A stretch of 64,000 nt of DNA from Pedobacter ginsengisoli (GTDB lineage: Bacteria; Bacteroidota; Bacteroidia; Sphingobacteriales; Sphingobacteriaceae). A program made the position numbers and the translations under genes. The stretch covers positions 1,116,001 through 1,180,000 of the forward strand of contig NZ_CP024091.1 of assembly GCF_002736205.1 (NCBI RefSeq). The letters are read 5' to 3'. Positions 1 to 6,567 of this stretch are shown here, piece after piece (the first letter of the stretch is position 1; each line of letters starts with the position of its first letter). The notes beneath the pieces are model-generated. The model worked only from the letters and a program-made list of their open reading frames with translations. It did not search any database and was not told where the DNA came from.

Positions 1-265
1 CGCCTTGTAAGGGATTAACAATTTTAACGACTTTTATATTGGGGATTTGTGAGAATCCATGATGGTATCCTACATTACTAAAATCAGGGATGATATTTCC
101 TTTTTCGTCAGGAACGTAGGTAATACTGCTATCCTTGTTTATGGTAAGAAACCTGGAGTTCCACAGTGTATCATTTTTAAAAGAAGTTATAACTGTGTAG
201 ATAAACAGGCACAAGCCTATTAGAGTAAGATAAAATACATTTAATATATTTTTGTTTTGGCTCAT
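1..265 (-). CDS. N-terminal part of a secreted beta-helix (pectate-lyase-like) protein, cut by window edge
   Basis: Only the first 88 codons are in the window. The frame opens with ATG at 265 and stays open to base 1. Residues 1-8 are polar (MSQNKNIL), followed by a hydrophobic segment at about residues 9-28 that can act as signal peptide or membrane anchor. The next part contains PDEKGNIIPDFSNVGYHG, a pattern that I associate with the entry strand of right-handed beta-helix proteins of the pectate lyase superfamily in Bacteroidota. The catalytic part lies outside the window, so the activity cannot be read. It points away from the divergent module at 450-5203 and is separated from it by a terminator. 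Polysaccharide lyase or glycosidase is an inference; the coding call itself is firm. Confidence 0.6.
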   Translation of the reverse strand, partial: MSQNKNILNVFYLTLIGLCLFIYTVITSFKNDTLWNSRFLTINKDSSITYVPDEKGNIIPDFSNVGYHHGFSQIPNIKVVKIVNPLQG

Positions 266-398
266 TTTGTAGATGTTATAAGTGTTTATTGTTAATAGTG
301 GATATGCAATTGAGTAATAATTGAGTGAATTCTACTATCTACATTTAGCAAAATAATCAACCAGATTAGCATTTTTGAGAAATGTTTAACTAAATAAA

Positions 399-430
399 AA
401 AGGCTTTGAACCATCCGGTTCAAAGCCTTT
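399..430. terminator. Bidirectional intrinsic terminator
   Basis: A perfect 14-bp stem (399-412 with 417-430) closes on the 4-base loop ATCC. An A-run lies on the left (394-401), so leftward transcripts of the 450-971 gene end in a U-run. It sits 20 bases after that gene's stop codon. Confidence 0.88.
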
Positions 431-449
431 CAACTAAAAAAATGGAATT

Positions 450-971
450 CTAATGTCTTCCGTGTCCACGGCCATTGCCATTGCCATGACCTTTACCATG
501 GCCGCGATCGCCTTTCCAGCCTCTGTCATTGTCTTTGTATTTTTTATACTTGTAAGAATCGTGTCTGTCATAACCTCTATCTACGTAACGAACCTCACGA
601 CTGTAACGAACCGGTTGAGAATGATATGATCTGTATCTGGCATATCTTACTCTGTGCTCTCTATAATAACGATATGGCTCAGGCGAGTTAATTACAACTT
701 TATATCCATTGTACAAATCATAATCTCTGTACCTTGGTGGTAAGCCCGCAGAGAAAGTCCAGTTTCCATTGCTTAAGTAAATAAACTGTCTGGTAGGAAC
801 GTAATAATAACTTTCGATATCAGGCATATAATAATAATCTGCATGATCATAACCTGAAGGCCCCCACGCAGGCTGAGAACCTATGTTTACGCTAAGGCTA
901 ACCTGAGCGTTCGACTTGTTTGGCAATAACCCAATTGCCCCAAGTAATGCTAAAAATACTAACTTTTTCAT
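450..971 (-). CDS. Secreted Tyr/Arg-rich protein with Gly/His-rich tail, unknown function
   Basis: 173 residues. A signal peptide is clear at residues 1-22 (MKKLVFLALLGAIGLLPNKSNA, cleaved before QVSL). The mature part has a tyrosine-rich stretch (DYYYMPDIESYYYVPTR), a central region rich in Tyr and Arg, and a low-complexity tail of Gly, His, Asn and Arg (GHGKGHGNGNGRGHGRH). Similar short secreted proteins are common in Sphingobacteriaceae, but I know no assigned function. It follows the DUF4382 lipoprotein gene on the same strand after 42 bases, so it may be co-transcribed from the divergent promoter near 1850. The GKGNGNG type of tail also occurs in the barrel protein at 2347-3186, which hints at a common partner or surface. 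The His-rich tail could bind metal; this is speculation. Confidence 0.75.
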   Translation of the reverse strand: MKKLVFLALLGAIGLLPNKSNAQVSLSVNIGSQPAWGPSGYDHADYYYMPDIESYYYVPTRQFIYLSNGNWTFSAGLPPRYRDYDLYNGYKVVINSPEPYRYYREHRVRYARYRSYHSQPVRYSREVRYVDRGYDRHDSYKYKKYKDNDRGWKGDRGHGKGHGNGNGRGHGRH

Positions 972-1013
972 AACCTGATGTTTTATTTGTGTGTTAAAAA
1001 ATGGTGATGATGA

Positions 1014-1802
1014 TTATTGCAGTGTAACTATACCTATGCTGGTATTCTGTCCAACAGTAACAGCAACATTCGGGATTGTAGTTTCTGCAAAACCCTCAAC
1101 AGGTAATATTTTTACAGTATAATTTCCTGTGGCTAACCCTCCAACAGTAAACTTACCTGTAATCATATCGGTTACGGTTCCTACAGTATCAGTTCCGTTA
1201 ATAACCAAAACCTCAGGGTGACTTCCAATTGGTAGCACAGTACCTGAAATTAAACCAGATGTTGCGGCGGTAATACCTCTAACAACAGGTTTTAGTATGT
1301 ACTTTCCATTTCCTGTTGCAACAATAGATTTTGCTGCATCAAAATCCAGAAGCAGGGTGTAAGTAACTCCAGGTACCAATTCCGGATTTTCAGTAAGTTT
1401 TACCTTCCATCCAGAGCTTTGTGCACTAGGTGTTTTTAAGTCCTGTACCTTGCCATCTACAACAATGGTGTTATTGTCGTAAAGTACAAGTCTGATCTCG
1501 TTGATCTCGCCAGACGGCATATCACCAGAAGCCACTAAAATATCCGGACTACTTGTTCCGATGCGGAAATCAAGGATATTAAATATTCCATGATCAACTT
1601 CAAAAGTATAAGGTTTGCCACCTGAAACCAGAATAACCTGTTTTACGTTTAAATTGATAGCATCAAAATCTCCCGGAGCATCAGTCATCCTGATCTCTAC
1701 CTTTGTAGTTCCAGATGTCTGAGTGTCCTTTTTGCAACCTGTAAACGCGGTTATTGCAATAACCAAGGCTATCAGAGTTGCATAAATTGTTTTGTTTTTC
1801 AT
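1014..1802 (-). CDS. DUF4382 domain lipoprotein
   Basis: 262 residues. The signal ends in a lipobox (AFTGC, Cys at about residue 23) followed by KKDTQ, typical of Bacteroidota lipoproteins. Residues about 35-170 match the DUF4382 pattern (VEIRMTDAPGDFDAINLNV near the start, and LVLYDNNTIVVDGK in the middle). Residues about 178-262 form a small beta-sandwich of the carboxypeptidase-regulatory type (GLISGTVLP, GKFTVGGLATGNYTVKI). The family is of unknown function and is exported to the membrane surface. The gene diverges from the two-component operon at 2036-5203. The region between them carries OmpR-like repeats, so it is a likely target of that system. Family assignment is strong; role is inferred. 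Confidence 0.87.
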   Translation of the reverse strand: MKNKTIYATLIALVIAITAFTGCKKDTQTSGTTKVEIRMTDAPGDFDAINLNVKQVILVSGGKPYTFEVDHGIFNILDFRIGTSSPDILVASGDMPSGEINEIRLVLYDNNTIVVDGKVQDLKTPSAQSSGWKVKLTENPELVPGVTYTLLLDFDAAKSIVATGNGKYILKPVVRGITAATSGLISGTVLPIGSHPEVLVINGTDTVGTVTDMITGKFTVGGLATGNYTVKILPVEGFAETTIPNVAVTVGQNTSIGIVTLQ

Positions 1803-1852
1803 AATAGTAGAGTCTTTAGTTTCTCATTTAATAACTCAAAGCTCAATCCTGA

Positions 1853-1930
1853 ACATGAAAACAACATGAAATTCAAAAGATATTTCAATTTTTTTAATTT
1901 TTTTTCAAATTTCATCTGAATTTCATGTTG
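1853..1930. promoter_or_regulatory. Predicted OmpR/PhoB-family operator: two inverted pairs of TTTCATGTT-like half sites
   Basis: On the plus strand ACATGAAA occurs at 1853-1860 and again at 1864-1871, 11 bases apart. Its reverse complement TTTCAT occurs at 1910-1915 and 1921-1926, again 11 bases apart. The outer copies form a perfect 14-bp inverted repeat (1862-1875 and 1917-1930). A further ACATGAA lies at 1971-1977. Paired direct repeats with one helical-turn spacing are the known recognition form of OmpR/PhoB regulators, and the adjacent operon encodes one (3201-3875). The site lies between the divergent genes at 1802 and 2036. Binding by that regulator is inferred. Confidence 0.6.
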
Positions 1931-1995
1931 CATAATCAACTTTGAAATAGATATTGAGTGGCGCAGATGAACATGAATATGTTTTAGGAGGGCTG

Positions 1996-2023
1996 AAAGT
2001 TTGTCTCGAAAGAGGCAAACTTT
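1996..2023 (+). other. 12-bp hairpin with GAAA tetraloop just before the operon
   Basis: AAAGTTTG at 1996-2003 pairs with CAAACTTT at 2016-2023, then a T-G wobble and CTC/GAG close on GAAA. It is followed by CTTTATATTT. It could be a weak attenuator or 5' leader structure, or it may overlap the promoter: TTTG at 2000-2003 and TATATTTA at 2027-2034 are spaced 23 bases. Confidence 0.4.
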
Positions 2024-2035
2024 CTTTATATTTAC

Positions 2036-2341
2036 ATGATGAGCATTTCAATATATTTTCAAACAATGGTCAGACGCTTACTAACAGTAACTATAGTTAT
2101 GTTTTTACTTGTTTCGCCTGCAGTATCTAATACTACAGGGGCCTCATTTTTGAAATTTTATTATCAGAAAAAAAAAGGTAAATCTGAACAGGCAGATCGT
2201 TCAAAAGGCGACAGACAAAGACCAGATGTGAAGGAGGTGCCAAAATCAAGAAAACAACCAAAACCAGAAGTTGTTAAACCCAAAGGGAGGCCCGATGTTA
2301 AACCCATAAAAATAAATCGCCCCAAAATTAAAAAACACTAG
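2036..2341 (+). CDS. Small basic protein with N-terminal membrane segment, unknown function
   Basis: 101 residues from the first ATG; an internal ATG at 2066 would give 91 residues that begin MVRRLLTVTIVMFLLVSPAVS, a good signal peptide or anchor. The rest is strongly basic, with Lys, Arg and Pro (KPKGRPDVKPIKINRPKIKKH at the end). No catalytic motif is visible. It is the first gene of the operon that continues with the barrel protein, response regulator and kinase, with only 5 bases to the next start. Because the likely promoter element ends near 2034, the internal start is possible. A role at the envelope, perhaps with polyanionic partners, is speculation. Confidence 0.6.
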   Translation: MMSISIYFQTMVRRLLTVTIVMFLLVSPAVSNTTGASFLKFYYQKKKGKSEQADRSKGDRQRPDVKEVPKSRKQPKPEVVKPKGRPDVKPIKINRPKIKKH

Positions 2342-2346
2342 CCAGT

Positions 2347-3186
2347 ATGAGAGTACTATCCCTTGGTGTAATTATTTGCTTGTTTAGTATAAAGGTTAGA
2401 GCTCAAAATGATACTGACTCAACAAAAACAAAAAAAACTACTATAACTGCAGCTGCTTTATACAGTAATAATGTTAATTACTATGGTCAAACAACAGCTG
2501 AAAAGCTGCCCTATGTGTTGGCCAATGTAACTGTAAGGTTGCCTGTTAGCCTTTATTTTTCAGCAGGTTCTTATAAGCTTTTAAATGTAGGGTCGGGTAT
2601 TTCTGAAACTGATTTGGGCATTGGGTATGATCATGATTTTAGTGAAAGATTTACTGCGGGAATTGGCTATAGCAGGTCTTTTTATCCTAAAAATTCTCCG
2701 CTGCTTCAAGCATCAAATGAGAATAATGTGAATCTAACAACTGATTATTATTGGCCATGGTTTAAAAGTTCTTTATCAGTAGATTATGCTTTTGGACAGG
2801 AAAGTGATCTTTTTACTGGCCTAACTAACTCGAAACTGATAGAGCTTGGTACGCTATTTAACCAGAAAAATCAAATATCAATAGAGCCATCCATCGAAAT
2901 AGTAGCAGGTACACAACACTTTTTAAAAACCTATACGGAGCAGAAGAACAAAAAGAATAATGGTAAAGGGAATGGAAACGGTAACGGCAATAGCACCATC
3001 ACTACTACTTTGCCGGCAACAAGTTTCGAGCTTTTATCGTATAATTTTAAAATACCATTAAGTTATAGCAGAGCAAATTATATGGCCGAAGTTAGCTATC
3101 AGTTTTCTGTGTTAGGTGCAAATGCCATTACTGAAGCTAAGCGGCAGCAATCTTTTATTAGCCTTGGTTTTTATTATCAATTTTAA
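2347..3186 (+). CDS. Outer-membrane beta-barrel protein of the two-component operon
   Basis: 279 residues with a signal peptide at 1-19 (ending KVRAQ). The body shows alternating beta-strand patterns with aromatic residues and ends in SFISLGFYYQF, the C-terminal aromatic signature of outer-membrane barrels. A low-complexity loop at about residues 200-215 (KKNNGKGNGNGNGNS) probably sits in an external or periplasmic turn. I do not recognise a transport family. It lies between the small basic protein and the response regulator (14 bases), so it is expressed with the signalling pair and may be its sensor accessory or regulated product. The GN-rich loop resembles the tail of the 450-971 protein. 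Confidence 0.75.
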   Translation: MRVLSLGVIICLFSIKVRAQNDTDSTKTKKTTITAAALYSNNVNYYGQTTAEKLPYVLANVTVRLPVSLYFSAGSYKLLNVGSGISETDLGIGYDHDFSERFTAGIGYSRSFYPKNSPLLQASNENNVNLTTDYYWPWFKSSLSVDYAFGQESDLFTGLTNSKLIELGTLFNQKNQISIEPSIEIVAGTQHFLKTYTEQKNKKNNGKGNGNGNGNSTITTTLPATSFELLSYNFKIPLSYSRANYMAEVSYQFSVLGANAITEAKRQQSFISLGFYYQF

Positions 3187-3200
3187 TTTCAATTGCAAAA

Positions 3201-3875
3201 ATGAAAGTACTTATAGTTGAAGATGAAAAAACGTTAGCCTACGAAATGGAAACCTTTTTAAAAAAGGCTTTTTATCTGTGCGATCTGGCACATACTGTAG
3301 CCCAGGGTTTAGAAAAAATTGAAATGAACAGCTATGATTTTATCCTGTTAGATCTTGGTTTGCCGGATGGTGATGGATTGTCGTTGCTGCCAAAAGCAAA
3401 AAAGTATAACCCTGAAGCGGCATATATTATTTTAACGGCCCGTGGTAATCTTGAAGATAGGATAACAGGACTAGATCTTGGAGCTGATGATTATTTAGCA
3501 AAACCTTTTTCATTGCTTGAACTTCAATCAAGAATGCAAGCTATTGCCCGTCGTAAATTTAATGTAAAGGAAGAAGCTATTCCTCTGGGAGAGTTTAGTA
3601 TTGATGTTCAAAAAAGACTTGTGCAATACAAAGATCAGCAGATTGAACTGTCGCGTAAGGAATATGATTTGTTAAGTTATCTGTTTTTACATAAGAATCG
3701 GGTTTTAACAAGAATGCAGCTCAGTGAACATATCTGGGGAACTTTTGCCGATGATGATTATGATTCGAATTATATTGATGCTCATATTAAAAACATCAGA
3801 AAAAAGTTAAATTCATGTGCGCCTACCGAGTGGCTTGAAACTGTTCGTGGCGTAGGCTATAGAATAAAAAATTAA
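3201..3875 (+). CDS. Response regulator, OmpR family
   Basis: 224 residues. The receiver domain (about 1-118) has the acidic pair ED at 7-8, phospho-acceptor Asp51 (FILLDLGLPDGDG), Thr79 and Lys101 (LAKPF). The C-terminal winged helix (about 128-224) has ELSRKEYDLLSYLF and the typical end WLETVRGVGYRIKN. It acts in the cytoplasm as a phosphorylation-dependent transcription factor. The cognate kinase starts 2 bases after its stop. The paired 11-bp repeats at 1853-1930 are the best candidate binding site, which implies control of its own operon and of the DUF4382 lipoprotein. Family is certain; the stimulus is unknown. Confidence 0.95.
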   Translation: MKVLIVEDEKTLAYEMETFLKKAFYLCDLAHTVAQGLEKIEMNSYDFILLDLGLPDGDGLSLLPKAKKYNPEAAYIILTARGNLEDRITGLDLGADDYLAKPFSLLELQSRMQAIARRKFNVKEEAIPLGEFSIDVQKRLVQYKDQQIELSRKEYDLLSYLFLHKNRVLTRMQLSEHIWGTFADDDYDSNYIDAHIKNIRKKLNSCAPTEWLETVRGVGYRIKN

Positions 3876-3877
3876 AC

Positions 3878-5203
3878 GTGAAATTATCTGCCAAACTTAT
3901 TTACTTCATTACCGGATCTAAACTAGCTGTAGTGCTGTTATTTGTGCTTTCTATGCCTTTTTTAGTTGCAAGGATTGCTTCAGAATATACGAATTACTCC
4001 TTAAGAGATCAGCAGAAAAAGGTGATTAATGATGTACATAAAAATGGTATGGAATATTATCTACAAGGTGATGATAGTTACGGGGGTTATACTATGCTTA
4101 AACAAGAATATATTGCTCTTGAACCTGCTGCACCCGGGTTACTTATTGATACCATAAAAACTGTAAGACGTATTATTGAACGGGATACATTGAGTTATCG
4201 CGTGCTTAGTCATACTTTTAAAATTAAAGATAAAAACTACCTGCTGGAGATAGGAAAAACAGTAGGCAGCATCAATGAATATAATAAGCCCCTGCAACGT
4301 ATTGCGCTGTATGTGCTAATGGGTTTAATAGCATTAACAATCATAATAGACCTCGTATTTACCAGGGTTTTAATAAGACCGCTTGGGAAAATTATAGAAA
4401 GTAAACTGGTAAATCGTAAATTTCCATTTAAGGATCAACGCGAACCTATAAAAACCACCACTCAGGATTTTAAATACCTGGACGAGTCACTGATTAGTTT
4501 GATGGATCAGATCAATATAGACTTTGAGAAAGAACGGGAATTTACTGCCAATGCATCACACGAGTTGATGACACCCATAAGTATCCTCCAAAATAAGATG
4601 GAAAATCTGCTTGCCGATGATCAGACTACTGAAGATGTTGCATTGCGAATTGTAGGAATGATGAAAACGCTTGATCGGTTAAAGAAAATATCTTCTTCTT
4701 TACTGTTCATTTCCAGGATTGAGAATGATCAGTTTGTAAAGCTGGCCTCTGTTAAACTGATTGATTTACTTGCTGATATAAATGAGGAAATTAGTCATAG
4801 GCTGGAAGATAAGAGTCTTACACTGAACATTGATGTTAAAAATCAGATTACCCTCAAAAATGTGAATCATGACTTACTTTTTCAACTGTTTTACAATTTA
4901 ATAAATAATGCAATTAAATATAATGTTGAACAAGGTAGTGTTACTATTACTGAGGCATTTAATAAGCAAGGTGAATATCAGATCTTCATTAAAGATACAG
5001 GAATTGGCATTGCCAGCGAGGATATTGACTTTATTTTTGATCGGTTCAGAAAAGCTAATTTATCTGAAAATGTAGGCTACGGGCTAGGGCTTTCGATAGT
5101 TAAAAGTATTGCATTATATCATAATATCGATATTAAAGTCGCATCTGCGGTTAAGCAGGGCTCAACTTTTACAATTACTTTTCCAAAGGTAATGTTGAGG
5201 TAG
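3878..5203 (+). CDS. Membrane sensor histidine kinase
   Basis: 441 residues, starting with GTG two bases after the response regulator stop, so translation is probably coupled. A transmembrane segment near residues 10-33 and a second near 142-165 (LYVLMGLIALTIIIDLVF) bracket a periplasmic sensing region of about 110 residues with no recognised domain. The H-box is FTANASHELMTPI with His228, followed by the N-box (NLINNAIKYN), G1 (DTGIGI) and G2 (GYGLGLSIVKSI). This is a complete HisKA-HATPase core that should phosphorylate the upstream OmpR-type regulator. It is the last gene of the operon; the rhodanese gene begins 29 bases later and may be read through. Confidence 0.93.
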   Translation: MKLSAKLIYFITGSKLAVVLLFVLSMPFLVARIASEYTNYSLRDQQKKVINDVHKNGMEYYLQGDDSYGGYTMLKQEYIALEPAAPGLLIDTIKTVRRIIERDTLSYRVLSHTFKIKDKNYLLEIGKTVGSINEYNKPLQRIALYVLMGLIALTIIIDLVFTRVLIRPLGKIIESKLVNRKFPFKDQREPIKTTTQDFKYLDESLISLMDQINIDFEKEREFTANASHELMTPISILQNKMENLLADDQTTEDVALRIVGMMKTLDRLKKISSSLLFISRIENDQFVKLASVKLIDLLADINEEISHRLEDKSLTLNIDVKNQITLKNVNHDLLFQLFYNLINNAIKYNVEQGSVTITEAFNKQGEYQIFIKDTGIGIASEDIDFIFDRFRKANLSENVGYGLGLSIVKSIALYHNIDIKVASAVKQGSTFTITFPKVMLR

Positions 5204-5232
5204 ATTTCATATATTCACAATTTTAAAAGACT

Positions 5233-6045
5233 ATGAAATTATCATCTATAATACAACCGCAGGAATTACTTTTACTAAGTAAAAATGATTTTATCTTATT
5301 TGATGTGAGTGCCGGATCTAAAGCAAGGTATGATGCGCAGCATTTGGATGGCGCTTTTTATTTGGATTTAAATACTGATCTGGCTGATATTAAAGATTTT
5401 GCTGTGGGTGGTAGACATCCTTTACCTACTTTTGAACATTTTGCCGAAGTTTTAGCAAAGCATGGAATTACAAAGGATAGCCATATAATTGTTTACGATG
5501 ATAAAAATGGATCAAATGCTGCTGCCAGATTTTGGTGGATGCTAAAATCAATAGGGCACCAAAAGGTTCAGGTTTTAAATGGAGGATATAATGCGGCAAT
5601 TGAAGTGGGATATGTCGTGAATTCTGAGGTTCCGTATGCTAAAGCATCAGAGCCTTATCAAATAGCCGAATGGAAATTACCATTGGCAGAAATGGATGAA
5701 GTTGAAATTGCGGCTAAAAGCGATAACCACGTAGTAATCGATGTACGTGATGCAAATCGCTATGCGGGTTTAACTGAACCAATTGATTTAATTGCCGGTC
5801 ATATCCCTGGTGCTATAAATATTCCATTTACTGAGAACCTGGATGCAAACGGAGCTTTTTTAGCTCCGGAAATATTAGAGGAAAAATATTCAAATGCTTT
5901 ATCTGATTATAAAAATGAAAATGTAATTGTGCACTGTGGTTCTGGTGTAACTGCCTGCCATACACTTTTAGCTATGGATTATGCCGGTTTAGAAATTCCC
6001 AAACTGTATGTGGGTAGCTGGAGTGAGTGGAGTAGAAATCATTGA
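5233..6045 (+). CDS. Two-domain sulfurtransferase (thiosulfate / 3-mercaptopyruvate type)
   Basis: 270 residues with two rhodanese domains. The N-terminal one (about 5-120) is structural and keeps HLDGAFYLDL and NGGYNAAIEVG. The C-terminal one (about 150-270) has DVRDANRYAG, GHIPGAINIPF and the active loop CGSGVTA with catalytic Cys235. The SGVTA form of the loop favours 3-mercaptopyruvate as donor, as in SseA, over thiosulfate (usually CRKGVTA), but substrate is not proven by sequence. No signal peptide is visible, so it is cytoplasmic. It transfers sulfane sulfur to cyanide or thiols. Length matches the family. Confidence 0.9.
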   Translation: MKLSSIIQPQELLLLSKNDFILFDVSAGSKARYDAQHLDGAFYLDLNTDLADIKDFAVGGRHPLPTFEHFAEVLAKHGITKDSHIIVYDDKNGSNAAARFWWMLKSIGHQKVQVLNGGYNAAIEVGYVVNSEVPYAKASEPYQIAEWKLPLAEMDEVEIAAKSDNHVVIDVRDANRYAGLTEPIDLIAGHIPGAINIPFTENLDANGAFLAPEILEEKYSNALSDYKNENVIVHCGSGVTACHTLLAMDYAGLEIPKLYVGSWSEWSRNH

Positions 6046-6061
6046 GGAGCTTATTAACCAG

Positions 6062-6415
6062 TTAACTCCTTAAAATCTTAGCCATTGCTTTTCCTTTAGC
6101 CAATTCATCAATCAATTTATCCAGATAACGCACCTTTTGTATTAGTTGGTCTTCAATTTCTTCTACACGATAACCACAGATTACACCGGTAATTTTTGAA
6201 ACATTTGGATTTATTTGGGGTGCCATGGCAAAAAAGTTTTCAAAATCAGTTTTGTTATCAAGATGATATTGCAAGGTGTGTTTATCATATCCTGTAAGCC
6301 AGAATATGATTTCATCAACTTCATCTTTAGTGCGTCCCTTTTTCTCTGCCTTTTGAATGTAATGCGGGTAAACACCTGCAAAAGACATTTTATAAACTCT
6401 TGTATTATTATTCAT
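6062..6415 (-). CDS. DUF2200 family protein
   Basis: 117 residues, matching the usual length of DUF2200 proteins. Recognisable parts are [23 protein letters not shown] near the start, then FWLTGY, then [25 protein letters not shown] and a basic helical end. The family is small, cytoplasmic and of unknown function; it is often annotated beside general stress or metabolism genes with no fixed partner. Here it converges with the sulfurtransferase gene (16-base gap) and faces away from the quinoprotein gene. Nothing odd is visible in it. Confidence 0.88.
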   Translation of the reverse strand: MNNNTRVYKMSFAGVYPHYIQKAEKKGRTKDEVDEIIFWLTGYDKHTLQYHLDNKTDFENFFAMAPQINPNVSKITGVICGYRVEEIEDQLIQKVRYLDKLIDELAKGKAMAKILRS

Positions 6416-6567
6416 TTTGCAATATAATAATTCTCATTCAACATTAACCGCAGTTCAAAAGCATAGCGTACCTAATGACTAAAGCTTCAATAATGATTTT
6501 TTACAGTATATTAGGGAGACACAATTTATATTGAAATCTGATACTATTAAATCAATTGCTATACATT

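Noticed and set aside
6556..6567. TTG start for the PQQ dehydrogenase
   Set aside because: It adds only four residues before an ATG with a better N-terminus.
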